The position numbers and the translations under genes are program-made. From an uncultured Bacteroidales bacterium (lineage in GTDB: Bacteria; Bacteroidota; Bacteroidia; Bacteroidales; Marinilabiliaceae), in NCBI GenBank assembly GCA_937892255.1, contig CALAUL010000109.1, positions 1-27,014 on the forward strand: a stretch of 27,014 bases of DNA, in the 5' to 3' direction. Within the stretch, counting starts at the first letter, position 1, and each line of letters opens with the position of its first letter. This document shows, one piece after another, positions 16,501 through 25,287 of this stretch. The notes under the pieces are model-generated. The model was given only the letters and a program-made list of their open reading frames with translations. It was not told the origin of the DNA and did not search any database.

Positions 16501-17070
16501 TTAGCACAACACCGCACTGCGAACTGGTGTCATTGTCGAATAATCCATATATTCTATATCCGGGAACGGATTATATTCAAACAATACCACCTTGTTTCTC
16601 TCAAGTGAAGCCTTTACATCTATCACCCTCTGATTGCTGCTTCCTCTAAAGACAAGGCTTTCATCTCTGAGAGACTGCACAAACTTACCATCTACAACGA
16701 CGTCAAGATATTGCAATAACTTTTTCTTGTTATCGTCTGCCAATATTTGTTCGAATGTATAACCGGTATAACACCATATTGTCTTGGTCGTCTCTTCCTT
16801 GATGCGTCTTGCCAAATTAGCAAATGCCAAAGGTTGATACATTGGATCGCCTCCGGTAAATGTCACGTTGCAAAAGTCGTCATCATTCTTTATCGCAGAC
16901 AAAACGTCCTCCACCGATGTCCATGTTCCATTGTTTATGTCCCATGACTGCGGATTATGACATCCGACGCATCTATTGACACATCCGGCGCAATAAACTG
17001 ATGTCCTCAATCCCGGACCATCAACCGAAGTACATTCCACAATTTTAAGGATAGAAATCTTATCAATCAT
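16501..17070 (-). CDS. nrdG: Anaerobic ribonucleotide reductase activating protein (radical SAM)
   Basis: 189 residues. NrdG uses a 4Fe-4S cluster and S-adenosylmethionine to generate the glycyl radical on NrdD under anaerobic conditions. The cluster cysteines are C30, C34 and C37 in CVNRCVGCHNP, and FTGGDPMYQP is the SAM-binding segment. ECTSVDGPGLRTSVYCAGC precedes them as usual. It is about 35 residues longer than E. coli NrdG; the extra part is the C-terminal stretch after GSSNQRVIDV, including VVLFEYNPFPDIEYMDYS. Its ATG overlaps the end of nrdD by 8 bases, so translation is probably coupled. Confidence 0.95.
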   Translation of the reverse strand: MIDKISILKIVECTSVDGPGLRTSVYCAGCVNRCVGCHNPQSWDINNGTWTSVEDVLSAIKNDDDFCNVTFTGGDPMYQPLAFANLARRIKEETTKTIWCYTGYTFEQILADDNKKKLLQYLDVVVDGKFVQSLRDESLVFRGSSNQRVIDVKASLERNKVVLFEYNPFPDIEYMDYSTMTPVRSAVLC

Positions 17071-19270
17071 GAATTACTCTATCTTTAAGTTCTGACAATT
17101 TAGCACTATTCCAACGATCTGTTGTACCTACCAAATATCCGGTGATACGTTGAAGTTTGTCTATATGCGTACTTCCGCATTTTGGGCAAGAAGTCATATC
17201 TGCATCTGCATTTTCATAACCACAATCCATGCAACGGTTGCGATTGTGGTTTACAGACCCATAGCCGATGTTGTACTTGTCTATAAGGTCGACGAAGTTC
17301 ATTACCGCCTCCGGATTATGTGTAGCGTCGCCATCTATCTCTATGTAGAAGATATGACCTCCACCGGTAAGGGCATGATACGGAGCTTCTATCTCTGCCT
17401 TATGTTTTGCACTACATTTGTAATACACAGGCACATGGTTAGAGTTTGTATAATAGTCTCTGTCCGTGACGCCTTCTATGATACCGAAGCTCTTTCTGTC
17501 TTTCTTCGTAAATTTACCAGAAAGGCCTTCCGCCGGAGTTGCCAACAAGCTGTAATTATGCTTATACTTATCACAATATAGATTGATTCTGTTTCTCATG
17601 TGTGTTATGATGCTCAATCCCAACTCCTGAGCTTCTTCTGACTCTCCGTGGTGCTTACCTGTAAGAGCTACCAAGCACTCTGCTAGACCGATAAAACCGA
17701 TACCCAATGTACCTTGATTTATTACAGACTCTATCGTATCTTCTGGTTTCAGGTTTTCGCTTCCCACCCACAATGATGACATGAGCAATGGGAACTGCTT
17801 TGCCAACGCTGTCTTCTGGAATTCGAAACGTTCATTGAGCTGATATGCTGAAATATCCATTATTTCGTCCAGGCGTGTCAAGAAATGCGAAATACGTTCC
17901 TCTTGTTCAACGAAACTCATACATTCGATAGCGATACGCACGATGTTGATAGTCGTAAACGAGAGGTTTCCTCGGCCTATAGATGTCTTCTCGCCAAATC
18001 TATTTTCGAACACACGAGTACGACATCCCATTGTAGCGACCTCATATTTATATCTCACAGGGTCATCGGGTGTCCATTTCTCGTGATAGTTGAATGTTGC
18101 ATCGAGATTCAAGAAGTTAGGGAAGAAGCGACGTGCCGAAACCTGACAAGCAAACGCATACAAGTCGTAGTTTCTATCCGACGGCAAATAACTTACGCCA
18201 CGCTTTTTCTTCCAAATCTGTATAGGGAATATCGCTGTTGATCCGTTACCTACACCTTCGTATGTAGTTTTAAGTATTTCTCGAATGATACAACGGCCCT
18301 CGGCTGACGTGTCCGTTCCGTAGTTGATAGAACTGAACACGACTTGATTTCCTCCGCGCGAATGAATAGTGTTCATATTGTGAATAAATGCTTCCATAGC
18401 CTGATGAACGCGACTGACTGTCTTGTTTATGGCATGTTGCATTATTCTCTGTTCTCCCTTTAAGTCTTTCAATTCGCACGCAATATAATCGTCAATCTTA
18501 ACGTTGTAGAGATGAGAATAATCCTCTCCGTTCAACTGCTCTAAGTTTTTTAGTTCCTCAATGAAACTATTTCTTACGTATGGTGCCAAATAGAAATCGA
18601 ATGCAGGAATAGCCTGTCCTCCATGCATCTCGTTCTGAGCTGTCTCCATTGAGATACAACCTAAGATACTTGCAGTCTCAATGCGTTTTGCCGGACGAGA
18701 CTCACCATGACCTGCAAAGAATCCATTTTGCAAAATTTTATCCAATGGGTGTTGCACACAAGTCAAACTCTTTGTAGGATAGTAATCTTTGTCATGAATG
18801 TGAATGTAACCTTGTTCGACGGCCATACGCGTTTCGGGAGAGAGGAGAAAATCATCGACAAAAGGTTTTGTTGATTCGCTTGAGAACTTCATCATCATGC
18901 CGGCCGGTGTGTCTGCATTCATGTTGGCATTTTCTCGCGTCACATCGTTGCTCTTAGCCTCTATGATTTCCAAGAACACATCTTTTGTCTTTGCTTTTCG
19001 AGCGACATTACGTTGATGTCTATAGGCAATATATTTCTGAGCCACGTCTTTTCGTGTACTCTTCATCAGTTGTAATTCGACTTCGTCTTGAATCTCTTCA
19101 ACGGTCATTTTCTCTTTTCCACTCAACTCAATACGATCAGCTATCTTTCCAATCAGAGATTCGTCTTCTCCCTTCTCTGTCTGAAGCATAGCTCTGCGAA
19201 TAGCTGCACATATTTTCTCCTTGTTAAATCCAACTATTCGTCCATCTCTCTTTACAACTGTTACTATCAT
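17063..19270 (-). CDS. nrdD: Anaerobic (class III) ribonucleoside-triphosphate reductase
   Basis: 735 residues. It reduces ribonucleoside triphosphates to deoxy forms without oxygen. Domains in order: an ATP cone at about 1-92 (VVKRDGRIVGFNKEKICAAI) for allosteric control; the ten-stranded catalytic barrel with C171 (SLTCVQHPLDKI) and C416 (VATMGCRTRVF) as the expected thiyl/cysteine pair; a C-terminal zinc ribbon C680, C683, C695, C698; and the glycyl-radical loop RITGYLVGTTDRWN with G711 as the radical glycine. All expected residues are present and the length is normal. It is the first gene of a likely operon with nrdG, dedA and a nitroreductase. Its 5' region carries an 11-bp-phased array. 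Confidence 0.97.
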   Translation of the reverse strand: MIVTVVKRDGRIVGFNKEKICAAIRRAMLQTEKGEDESLIGKIADRIELSGKEKMTVEEIQDEVELQLMKSTRKDVAQKYIAYRHQRNVARKAKTKDVFLEIIEAKSNDVTRENANMNADTPAGMMMKFSSESTKPFVDDFLLSPETRMAVEQGYIHIHDKDYYPTKSLTCVQHPLDKILQNGFFAGHGESRPAKRIETASILGCISMETAQNEMHGGQAIPAFDFYLAPYVRNSFIEELKNLEQLNGEDYSHLYNVKIDDYIACELKDLKGEQRIMQHAINKTVSRVHQAMEAFIHNMNTIHSRGGNQVVFSSINYGTDTSAEGRCIIREILKTTYEGVGNGSTAIFPIQIWKKKRGVSYLPSDRNYDLYAFACQVSARRFFPNFLNLDATFNYHEKWTPDDPVRYKYEVATMGCRTRVFENRFGEKTSIGRGNLSFTTINIVRIAIECMSFVEQEERISHFLTRLDEIMDISAYQLNERFEFQKTALAKQFPLLMSSLWVGSENLKPEDTIESVINQGTLGIGFIGLAECLVALTGKHHGESEEAQELGLSIITHMRNRINLYCDKYKHNYSLLATPAEGLSGKFTKKDRKSFGIIEGVTDRDYYTNSNHVPVYYKCSAKHKAEIEAPYHALTGGGHIFYIEIDGDATHNPEAVMNFVDLIDKYNIGYGSVNHNRNRCMDCGYENADADMTSCPKCGSTHIDKLQRITGYLVGTTDRWNSAKLSELKDRVIHD

Positions 19271-19288
19271 TACTAATTAATGTTTAAG

Positions 19289-19376
19289 GTTTTAAACGCA
19301 CTGCTTAATTGTTTTCAACAAGATATTGACATGTTTTGAACACGTTATAAACACGATTTAAAGGACACATTTCAAA
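19289..19376. repeat. Degenerate 11-bp-phased AT-rich array upstream of nrdD
   Basis: Successive 11-base units start at 19289: GTTTTAAACGC, ACTGCTTAATT, GTTTTCAACAA, GATATTGACAT, GTTTTGAACAC, GTTATAAACAC, GATTTAAAGGA, CACATTTCAAA. The hexamer cores TTTAAA (19291), TTTCAA (19313), TTTGAA (19335), TATAAA (19346) and TTTAAA (19357) are all in the same 11-base register. It starts 19 bases before the nrdD ATG on the transcribed side, so it may lie in the nrdD leader or promoter. It is less regular than the other arrays. Confidence 0.6.
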
Positions 19377-19635
19377 TAACAAACCTTAATGCCACTTTCC
19401 CGGTTTAAAGAACAAAAACTTTCTTATCTTACTGACTATAAGAGTCTTGGAACAGAAAACAGACAATGCCAAACGTTGTCATTTCCTCTCTTTCGACTAC
19501 ATTGCGAAGGTAAATAATAATTTCGTTTTTCCATAAAAAAAATATGAACACGTTATTGACAATTTCATGTCAAATGTAATAACACAAAGGTTTTGACGCA
19601 ATTTATTTTTTTCAAATATCACCCTTTTATGTAAA
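19377..19635. other. Gene-free region between nrdD and the GH13 gene
   Basis: No ORF with family features. Minus-strand TACCTTCG (19512-19505) is close to the TAnnTTTG -7 box and could serve nrdD with a long leader, but I see no -33 partner. TTTAAA at 19404 is out of register with the neighbouring array. No hairpin terminator for the GH13 gene was found. Confidence 0.4.
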
Positions 19636-21225
19636 TCACACCTTCACAACAATTCCATCGTGACTTTCTATCTTTGTTTCAATGATAGTTTTCCCTTTTT
19701 CCCCCATCATTGCCCATGCGTCATCAGGTATCAATACGGAGACATCAGCTTGTTTTGATCCAAAATTTAAAACTATAAGATATCGTTCAGACTCATTGTA
19801 ACGAAGAAAGGCATATATAGACGATGCATCTAAATGTCTATTGACCCACATGAGGTCATAAAACTCGCCATACGACAATGCCTTACTATCTTTCACCATA
19901 TTCAACAATGCGCCATACCACGCACGCAACTGACTTGTCTCTGCCGACAGATTCATCTCGTCATATGTATGCGAGCCAACAAAATCCTGCACCTCCTCTA
20001 CTCCCCAATAATCAAATATCGTTGTTCTTCCATCAAGGCCCGAAAATCCTTCTTCGTCCATACCTCGAACTCCCAGTTCTTGTCCGAAGTAAACCATAAA
20101 CGAAGCTCTATTCATAAGTACAGTCAACATCATTGCCGGCTTGCCATATATAGCATTTCCTGCGAAAAAATCAGATGCAAGACGTTGCTCGTCATGATTT
20201 TCCAAAAAGTAAAGCATGTTAGAGACCAAGCCTTCTGTACGACGCCATATATTCGTCAGTTCTAAAGCCGGCTTTGTTCCGGTTATGACATCTCGCACTG
20301 TGTCATAAAAATTGACTTTATCATAAAGCAAATTAAAGCCGGCCTCTATATAATCTCTATATTTGTTTAAGTCGTATGTCTCTGCAATGAATATTATATG
20401 CGGATAACGCATATTTATCTGGCCTATAACCCAACGCCAAAATTCAACTGGAACCATTTCCGCCATATCGACTCTAAATCCATCTATTCCCTTAGATGAC
20501 CAAAACAAGAGTATATCTCGCATTTTGTACCATGTATTGGGGATAGGTGCGAAATGACAACTTCCATCTCTGTAATCTATTCCATAGTTGAGCTTTACCG
20601 TTTCATACCAATCGTTTCTTGATGGTGTCGCTGTAAATGCATCGTTTCCTGAAGCCTTGGCCGGATTCTCTACATATTCTACGTCAAGTCCTTTTTCGGG
20701 CGAACTAAACGTCTGTCCCACCATGTAATAGAAATTGTTGTTTTGAGCAAAATGCCACTCGGGACAATCTTCTTGTCCCAACATCGGACGTTGCGGTTCT
20801 TTATCGGAAAAGTAGTTTCGCGCTACATGATTGGGGACAAAATCTATTATCACTTTCAACCCTGCCGTATGTGTTCTGTTTACAAGAGACAAGAACTCCT
20901 CTTCCCTGGCATCTACATCTACGGCCAAATCCGGATCGACATCATAGTAGTCACATATCGCATACGGACTGCCGGCTTTTCCTTTAACAACATTTGCGTT
21001 TGCCGGATGTGATATGTACGAATAGTTGGTCGTCGAAGCATGACGAATAATTCCGGTGTACCATACGTACGAAAAGCCCATTGAAGCTATGCTATTCAAT
21101 GCAGCTTCGTTTATATCATTCATCTTTCCACAACCGTTCTCTTCTATCGTTCCATGTTTGCGTTTTGTGCGATTTGTATTCCCATACAAACGTGTCAAAA
21201 TTTGATATATTGCGATTTTCCTCAT
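19636..21225 (-). CDS. Cytosolic GH13 alpha-amylase-family enzyme
   Basis: 529 residues without a signal peptide. The four conserved GH13 regions are present: DFVPNH at 128-133, GFRVDMAE with nucleophile D253, FIAETYD with acid/base E282, and FLENHDEQR with transition-state D345. It therefore should cleave or transfer alpha-glucosidic bonds, probably in glycogen or maltodextrin turnover inside the cell. The N-terminal part has an unusual basic/polar insertion (residues about 15-38, NTNRTKRKHGTIEENGCGK). A small all-beta domain ends the protein (YLIVLNFGSKQADVSVLI). Exact specificity is unclear. It starts 7 bases after the stop of the PBP4-type gene and is probably cotranscribed with it. Confidence 0.92.
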   Translation of the reverse strand: MRKIAIYQILTRLYGNTNRTKRKHGTIEENGCGKMNDINEAALNSIASMGFSYVWYTGIIRHASTTNYSYISHPANANVVKGKAGSPYAICDYYDVDPDLAVDVDAREEEFLSLVNRTHTAGLKVIIDFVPNHVARNYFSDKEPQRPMLGQEDCPEWHFAQNNNFYYMVGQTFSSPEKGLDVEYVENPAKASGNDAFTATPSRNDWYETVKLNYGIDYRDGSCHFAPIPNTWYKMRDILLFWSSKGIDGFRVDMAEMVPVEFWRWVIGQINMRYPHIIFIAETYDLNKYRDYIEAGFNLLYDKVNFYDTVRDVITGTKPALELTNIWRRTEGLVSNMLYFLENHDEQRLASDFFAGNAIYGKPAMMLTVLMNRASFMVYFGQELGVRGMDEEGFSGLDGRTTIFDYWGVEEVQDFVGSHTYDEMNLSAETSQLRAWYGALLNMVKDSKALSYGEFYDLMWVNRHLDASSIYAFLRYNESERYLIVLNFGSKQADVSVLIPDDAWAMMGEKGKTIIETKIESHDGIVVKV

Positions 21226-21232
21226 GACATTT

Positions 21233-22603
21233 CTACTTTTTCATCAGTTCTACGAGCCAACTGACAATCTTGTTGTCTAATTCCGATGCTGTCTCGGTAT
21301 GATTATTGACTATTATACAGAATACCAACTCTTTATTTTTTTCATTTTTTACATATCCTGCATAAGCTTTTACTCCCAACATCGTTCCACTCTTGCCTAT
21401 GAGACGTTTTTCCAAGATTGTTCCTTTCCCAAATCGACGCAACGTTCCATTTGTCCCTGCTTCCGACAATGTCTTGCGATATTCATCTGCAAAAGGTCCG
21501 TCTATCATGTATTTCAACACCGACACAACCTGTGATGCGGTTATTTTGTTCATTGGCGACAACCCAGAACCATCGTACAAACTACTTTTTTCTGCCGTTA
21601 CTCTGCCAACAAATGCGTTCAACGCACCTACCGACTTATCCCACGAAGTAAATCCATCGTGCTCTCCGAACTTCATCAACAATGCGTCTGCATACAAGTT
21701 TATGCTTCTCTGATTTGTCTGTTCTGCTATCTTTTGCAACGATGGGGAATCGACCCCGGCTATACGTTGCCCCTTGCGCATTGTCCCATCCGAAGAGAAC
21801 GATATCTTTTCTACTTTCACCCCTTTATCATTCAGCCTCTTCGACAATTTTTCTGCGAAGTATTTTGACGGGTTATTTAATGCCGCTTTTATAGCGAAAC
21901 GTTCTCGGCCCGATGGTATTGCGCCACTGATGTAGACATGTTCGGAATCTACACCATACACATAGGCACTATCTCCTTTTCTTGAATAACTTATTACATA
22001 ATTCGATATCTTTTCCGCCACGTCCAGCTCTACAGACTCTATTTTAGTCTGTCTTCCAGCCTCTTTAGGTGATGACAACGTTATCGTATACGTATTATCT
22101 GCGATATTAATCGGTGTCCAAGCTGCCCCATAATAGTTACCCATATCCTCCCACAACCTTTTCGAATTCATCTTTGCTCCTATCAAGTAACTTTCGTCTA
22201 TAGCCAACATTCCTATCGTCTCATTTTGCCCCACTGCTTTTACAATGACTTCAGACAATTTTTCTATCGCATTATTTTGCAAATATCTCGATTCTATTGT
22301 CGGGTCTCCTCCTCCGACCACGGTTATCGTCGATGTCTGCTTATCGTAATAGACTTCGGTTTGGAACTTATCTGAGCCCTTTTTGTTTGACAACACTGCG
22401 GCTGTAGTAAAAAGTTTTGTCAATGAAGCCGGCGTGACACGACGATGCTTGTCGTACTCATATACGACATCTCCCGTTTCCACGTCTACCACCAACGCAA
22501 CCTGCGTTGCGCCTTCACAAATATCCAACGGAGCTATCTGTTGTGCCTCCAAATCAAGAGACATGATAAGACTCAAAATCAGCAGTCTCCCAACCCTTTC
22601 CAT
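21233..22603 (-). CDS. dacB: D-alanyl-D-alanine carboxypeptidase/endopeptidase (PBP4, peptidase family S13)
   Basis: 456 residues with signal peptide MERVGRLLILSLIMSLDLEAQQ. The three active-site motifs of S13 penicillin-binding proteins are present: S60-LT-K63 (TPASLTKLFTT), S300-I-N302 (QRSINLYADALL) and K404-S-G406 (LIGKSGTMLG). YDGSGLSPMN at 343-352 is the usual S13 segment. As in PBP4, a large insertion lies between the first two motifs (about 85-290). It trims or cleaves peptide cross-links of peptidoglycan in the periplasm. A CAAATTTA at 22612-22619 could be a -7 box, but it would leave almost no leader. The 180 bases upstream hold a 16-bp inverted repeat. Confidence 0.94.
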   Translation of the reverse strand: MERVGRLLILSLIMSLDLEAQQIAPLDICEGATQVALVVDVETGDVVYEYDKHRRVTPASLTKLFTTAAVLSNKKGSDKFQTEVYYDKQTSTITVVGGGDPTIESRYLQNNAIEKLSEVIVKAVGQNETIGMLAIDESYLIGAKMNSKRLWEDMGNYYGAAWTPINIADNTYTITLSSPKEAGRQTKIESVELDVAEKISNYVISYSRKGDSAYVYGVDSEHVYISGAIPSGRERFAIKAALNNPSKYFAEKLSKRLNDKGVKVEKISFSSDGTMRKGQRIAGVDSPSLQKIAEQTNQRSINLYADALLMKFGEHDGFTSWDKSVGALNAFVGRVTAEKSSLYDGSGLSPMNKITASQVVSVLKYMIDGPFADEYRKTLSEAGTNGTLRRFGKGTILEKRLIGKSGTMLGVKAYAGYVKNEKNKELVFCIIVNNHTETASELDNKIVSWLVELMKK

Positions 22604-22636
22604 CTCATTCTCAAATTTACCAAACTATTAAAATCA

Positions 22637-22722
22637 TTTTGAGATTGTTTGAAAAACGCTTTGATAGTTCTTCTCTTCATACAAAGAAAAAACACCAAAA
22701 CTAACCTCAAACAATCTCAAAA
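22637..22722. repeat. 16-bp perfect inverted repeat between the PBP4 gene and the DUF6340-like gene
   Basis: TTTTGAGATTGTTTGA (22637-22652) is the exact reverse complement of TCAAACAATCTCAAAA (22707-22722), separated by 54 bases. The loop contains no ORF. The element lies 62 bases past the stop of the lipoprotein gene and 34 bases upstream of the dacB ATG. It is not a classical terminator because the loop is long, but it could form a stem in RNA or hold two binding sites. Confidence 0.8.
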
Positions 22723-22783
22723 ACTTACTCTTTTATGGCTATATAATAATTAGTTGCAATCAATTCAAAAAGCTGTTTTACAT

Positions 22784-23803
22784 TTACATCTGTTTTGACA
22801 ATTCCGCCAGTTCTTGCTTTCTTTTCATCATGTTGTTGAAAATTGACTCTGCCAATTCCTTTTCCGACATGTACTTTTCTATTCCATTTGCTTCTATCAG
22901 ATCCAAAGCCTCACTACTCCATTTCGCGGCATTCTCAACATCATCTTCCCGTTCATAATAAATAGACAGATTTATTGCTGAAAGTATCTTATTCTGAACC
23001 TTATTGCGCCCATACATTTGGAACCATATATCACGTGCATTGTCCCATTCATTTTGCTTCACCCATCGTGTTGCATCTATCATCAAACTATTGTTCGACA
23101 TCAAAACCTTTCTATCAACAATATCCCAACCCGGACAAATCTGATCTACGACATTTTCTCCAACGCTCTGCGCTGTGTAGTAGTATATTTCCTTATAGTT
23201 TGGCATTTTCAAAAATATCCCGCCAGACGGATTAATATCTCCACTACAAGCCCATTGTATAGTATCGCGACGCTGTTCCAATGAAAACTTCACACCATTT
23301 GGCATGTACATCGAAAATTTAGTTTTCAAAACCGAAGATATCACCGCATCGCACGCATACTCATCTATGATATCTATTGTCGATATGCCACAATCATATT
23401 CAATATCCGACATATACAACACAGCATCTACTCCATGCCTCTTACATAACGAATCCACTGCCGTCTCCAAAGATGACAAACTCATTGGATGTAATTCCAT
23501 TTTTGCCGAGATGTATCCGCTTTTCTCCATGCCATTCATCACTGTTGCGCACACCATAGCCGGAATTCTTTCCATAAACGTCTTCTGCTTCTCCTTATCG
23601 GTCTTTTCTGCAACGTACTTAAGCGTCTCGTCTTTGAAATTATCATTCATCTGACAACTGACAACTAACACACTATCTATGCCTGATGGCAATGTGTAGT
23701 ACGCAGGACGAAGAACCTCATACTTTATAGGTATATACCCGGTAACCGAACATGCAGACAGCGACATAATCGCAATTCCTAATAGCAATAAATACTTTTT
23801 CAT
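22784..23803 (-). CDS. Lipoprotein, DUF6340-like, with TPR-like C-terminus
   Basis: 339 residues. Lipobox LSAC with acylated C18 (MKKYLLLLGIAIMSLSAC). After the cysteine comes SVTGYIPIKYEVLRPAYYTLP, then an alpha/beta region with hydrophobic strands (SVLVVSCQMND, VDAVLYMSDIEYD). The last 100 residues are helical (ATRWVKQNEWDNARDIWFQMYG, ILSAINLSIYYEREDDVENAAKWSSEALDLIE), with the spacing of about two to three TPR-like helix pairs. It fits my recollection of the Bacteroidales DUF6340 family. Function unknown. No acidic residue follows the cysteine, so surface export is less likely than for the receptor-operon lipoprotein; it is probably periplasm-facing. It stands alone. Confidence 0.72.
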   Translation of the reverse strand: MKKYLLLLGIAIMSLSACSVTGYIPIKYEVLRPAYYTLPSGIDSVLVVSCQMNDNFKDETLKYVAEKTDKEKQKTFMERIPAMVCATVMNGMEKSGYISAKMELHPMSLSSLETAVDSLCKRHGVDAVLYMSDIEYDCGISTIDIIDEYACDAVISSVLKTKFSMYMPNGVKFSLEQRRDTIQWACSGDINPSGGIFLKMPNYKEIYYYTAQSVGENVVDQICPGWDIVDRKVLMSNNSLMIDATRWVKQNEWDNARDIWFQMYGRNKVQNKILSAINLSIYYEREDDVENAAKWSSEALDLIEANGIEKYMSEKELAESIFNNMMKRKQELAELSKQM

Positions 23804-23994
23804 ATCACACTCTTTTCAGAAGACGAAGTTAAAACTTTTTTGTCATTCATCTTCTATTATTAAACTTTAGTTTACTTTTTGCCCGTACGACAAATATCGG
23901 ATTTGTAAAGAAAACAACCTTTATTTTTTAACCCTTCCACATTTTCTTTATCTACTCCTATTTATCATGCTACAAAAAGTGTACCAAACTCATC
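23804..23994. other. Gene-free region upstream of the DUF6340-like gene
   Basis: AT-rich, with no ORF of note. It holds a short inverted repeat ACAAAT (23890-23895) / ATTTGT (23901-23906) around 5 bases, which could be an operator, but there is no recognised regulator nearby. No TAnnTTTG box was found for the minus-strand gene. Confidence 0.3.
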
Positions 23995-24031
23995 AAAAAA
24001 GTGAACAATAATATTTTATTATTCACTTTTT
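23995..24031 (-). terminator. Terminator of the ROK kinase gene
   Basis: AAAAAAGTGAA (23995-24005) pairs with TTCACTTTTTC (24022-24032), extended by AT-rich pairs around the loop with a small bulge. On the minus strand the hairpin ends in a run of six T. It lies about 80 bases past the kinase stop. Confidence 0.7.
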
Positions 24032-24113
24032 CTTATCAATCACAACAACTCTGAAGAAGTTCTTCTTTATGTTGCAATTATCAGCTCGTCAAACCTACTG
24101 TTTATCTGTCAGT

Positions 24114-25091
24114 TTATTGCTTTTCTATCTCTTTCCATACAAGAGCCGAAGCACCTACTATTGCAGCATCACCGAGTTTTAGTTTAGATGGCAACAATTT
24201 TATCTTACCTCTGAAGATTGGCAACAAATACTTCTCCAAACTCTCCTTTATCGGATTGAAGATATAATCTCCTGCCGCTGTCGGACCTCCGAACAAGAAG
24301 ACTGCTTCCGGACTTGTATGGTGTATAGTGTCGGCTATTCCTCGAGCCAAATAATCTCCCGTCACCTTGAACACTTCCAATGCTATCTTATCTCCTTTGA
24401 CAGCTGCGTCGTAAATATCTTTTGATTCGAGTTCTTTGAACGATTTTGTTGCCAAAAGCGAATCTTCTGCATTGTAATATGCCATGAGTTCAAAAGCTGT
24501 TCTCTTCATGCCTCCGGCTGAACAATACGACTCAAGATGACCGTTTATTCCACAACCGCATGTTCTGCCTCCCGGAACCAACATAGTATGTCCACACTCA
24601 CCGGCAAAACCATCGTGTCCGTAAACAAGATCTCCATTAACAATGATACCCGAACCAACGCCTGTTCCGAGTGTATACATTACAAAATTCTGCATACCCT
24701 TACCTCCGCCATATATCATCTCTCCAAGAGCTGCAGCATTTGCGTCGTTGGTAAGAGCTACATATTTCATCTCCGGAAATTCGGCTTTCAACAGCTCTAC
24801 AAACGGAACTACACCCTTGAAAGACAAATTAGGTGCTTCTTCTATTGTTCCCTTGTAATAGTTTGCATTCGGTGCTCCAATGCCAATACCCATAAAGTCC
24901 GAGTCTGCAACTTGCGACATCAGCACTCGTATTGCTTCTGCCAATTCCGAAATGTACCTCTTTGCGTCTCCATGCTTGGGTGTCGGGATAGATGTCTTAA
25001 CAAGTACTTTCCCGTCTACATCTACCACTCCTATTGCTGTATTTGTGCCGCCTATATCTATTCCTAATGCGACTTTTTTTGTATTTGCCAT
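24114..25091 (-). CDS. ROK-family sugar kinase, probably glucokinase
   Basis: 325 residues. ATP-binding phosphate-1 loop LGIDIGGTNTAIGVV at 9-23, NDANAA with catalytic D116, LGTGVGSGII at 141-150, and the substrate/zinc region GECGH with E165 and H168. It phosphorylates a hexose, most likely glucose, in the cytosol. The ROK zinc motif normally reads CxCGxxGCxE; here it is CGCGINGHLE (178-187), so the third cysteine is replaced by H185. Codon CAT at this place was checked on the raw sequence. The zinc site could still work as two Cys and two His. Monocistronic, with a good promoter and a terminator. Confidence 0.92.
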   Translation of the reverse strand: MANTKKVALGIDIGGTNTAIGVVDVDGKVLVKTSIPTPKHGDAKRYISELAEAIRVLMSQVADSDFMGIGIGAPNANYYKGTIEEAPNLSFKGVVPFVELLKAEFPEMKYVALTNDANAAALGEMIYGGGKGMQNFVMYTLGTGVGSGIIVNGDLVYGHDGFAGECGHTMLVPGGRTCGCGINGHLESYCSAGGMKRTAFELMAYYNAEDSLLATKSFKELESKDIYDAAVKGDKIALEVFKVTGDYLARGIADTIHHTSPEAVFLFGGPTAAGDYIFNPIKESLEKYLLPIFRGKIKLLPSKLKLGDAAIVGASALVWKEIEKQ

Positions 25092-25136
25092 CGTTTTATA
25101 AATGCTTTAAATGTTTGTGTTTCACGTTTACTAACG

Positions 25137-25167
25137 CAAATCTAATTGATTTAAACGTAAAATGCAA
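25137..25167 (-). promoter_or_regulatory. Promoter of the ROK kinase gene
   Basis: Minus-strand TAGATTTG (25144-25137) matches TAnnTTTG and TTG (25167-25165) lies 20 bases upstream, the same spacing as at the receptor operon. The leader would be about 40 bases. Confidence 0.6.
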
Positions 25168-25287
25168 CTAAGAAATAGTCATTGGTGATCTTATATTTTC
25201 TCTGTGTTGGCAAATTGTCATTAACTGTTTGAAATACTTTATTGGCAAACTCATACTTTTGTCGATATTCAAACAGTACCATACTAA

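Noticed and set aside
22612..22619. TAnnTTTG-type box (TAAATTTG on the minus strand) as dacB promoter
   Set aside because: It ends 8 bases from the ATG, which would leave almost no leader, and there is no -33 partner; kept only as a remark in the dacB entry.
25106..25155. Two TTTAAA hexamers 44 bases (4 x 11) apart upstream of the ROK kinase
   Set aside because: The positions at 11, 22 and 33 bases between them hold no palindromic core, so this is probably chance in AT-rich DNA.
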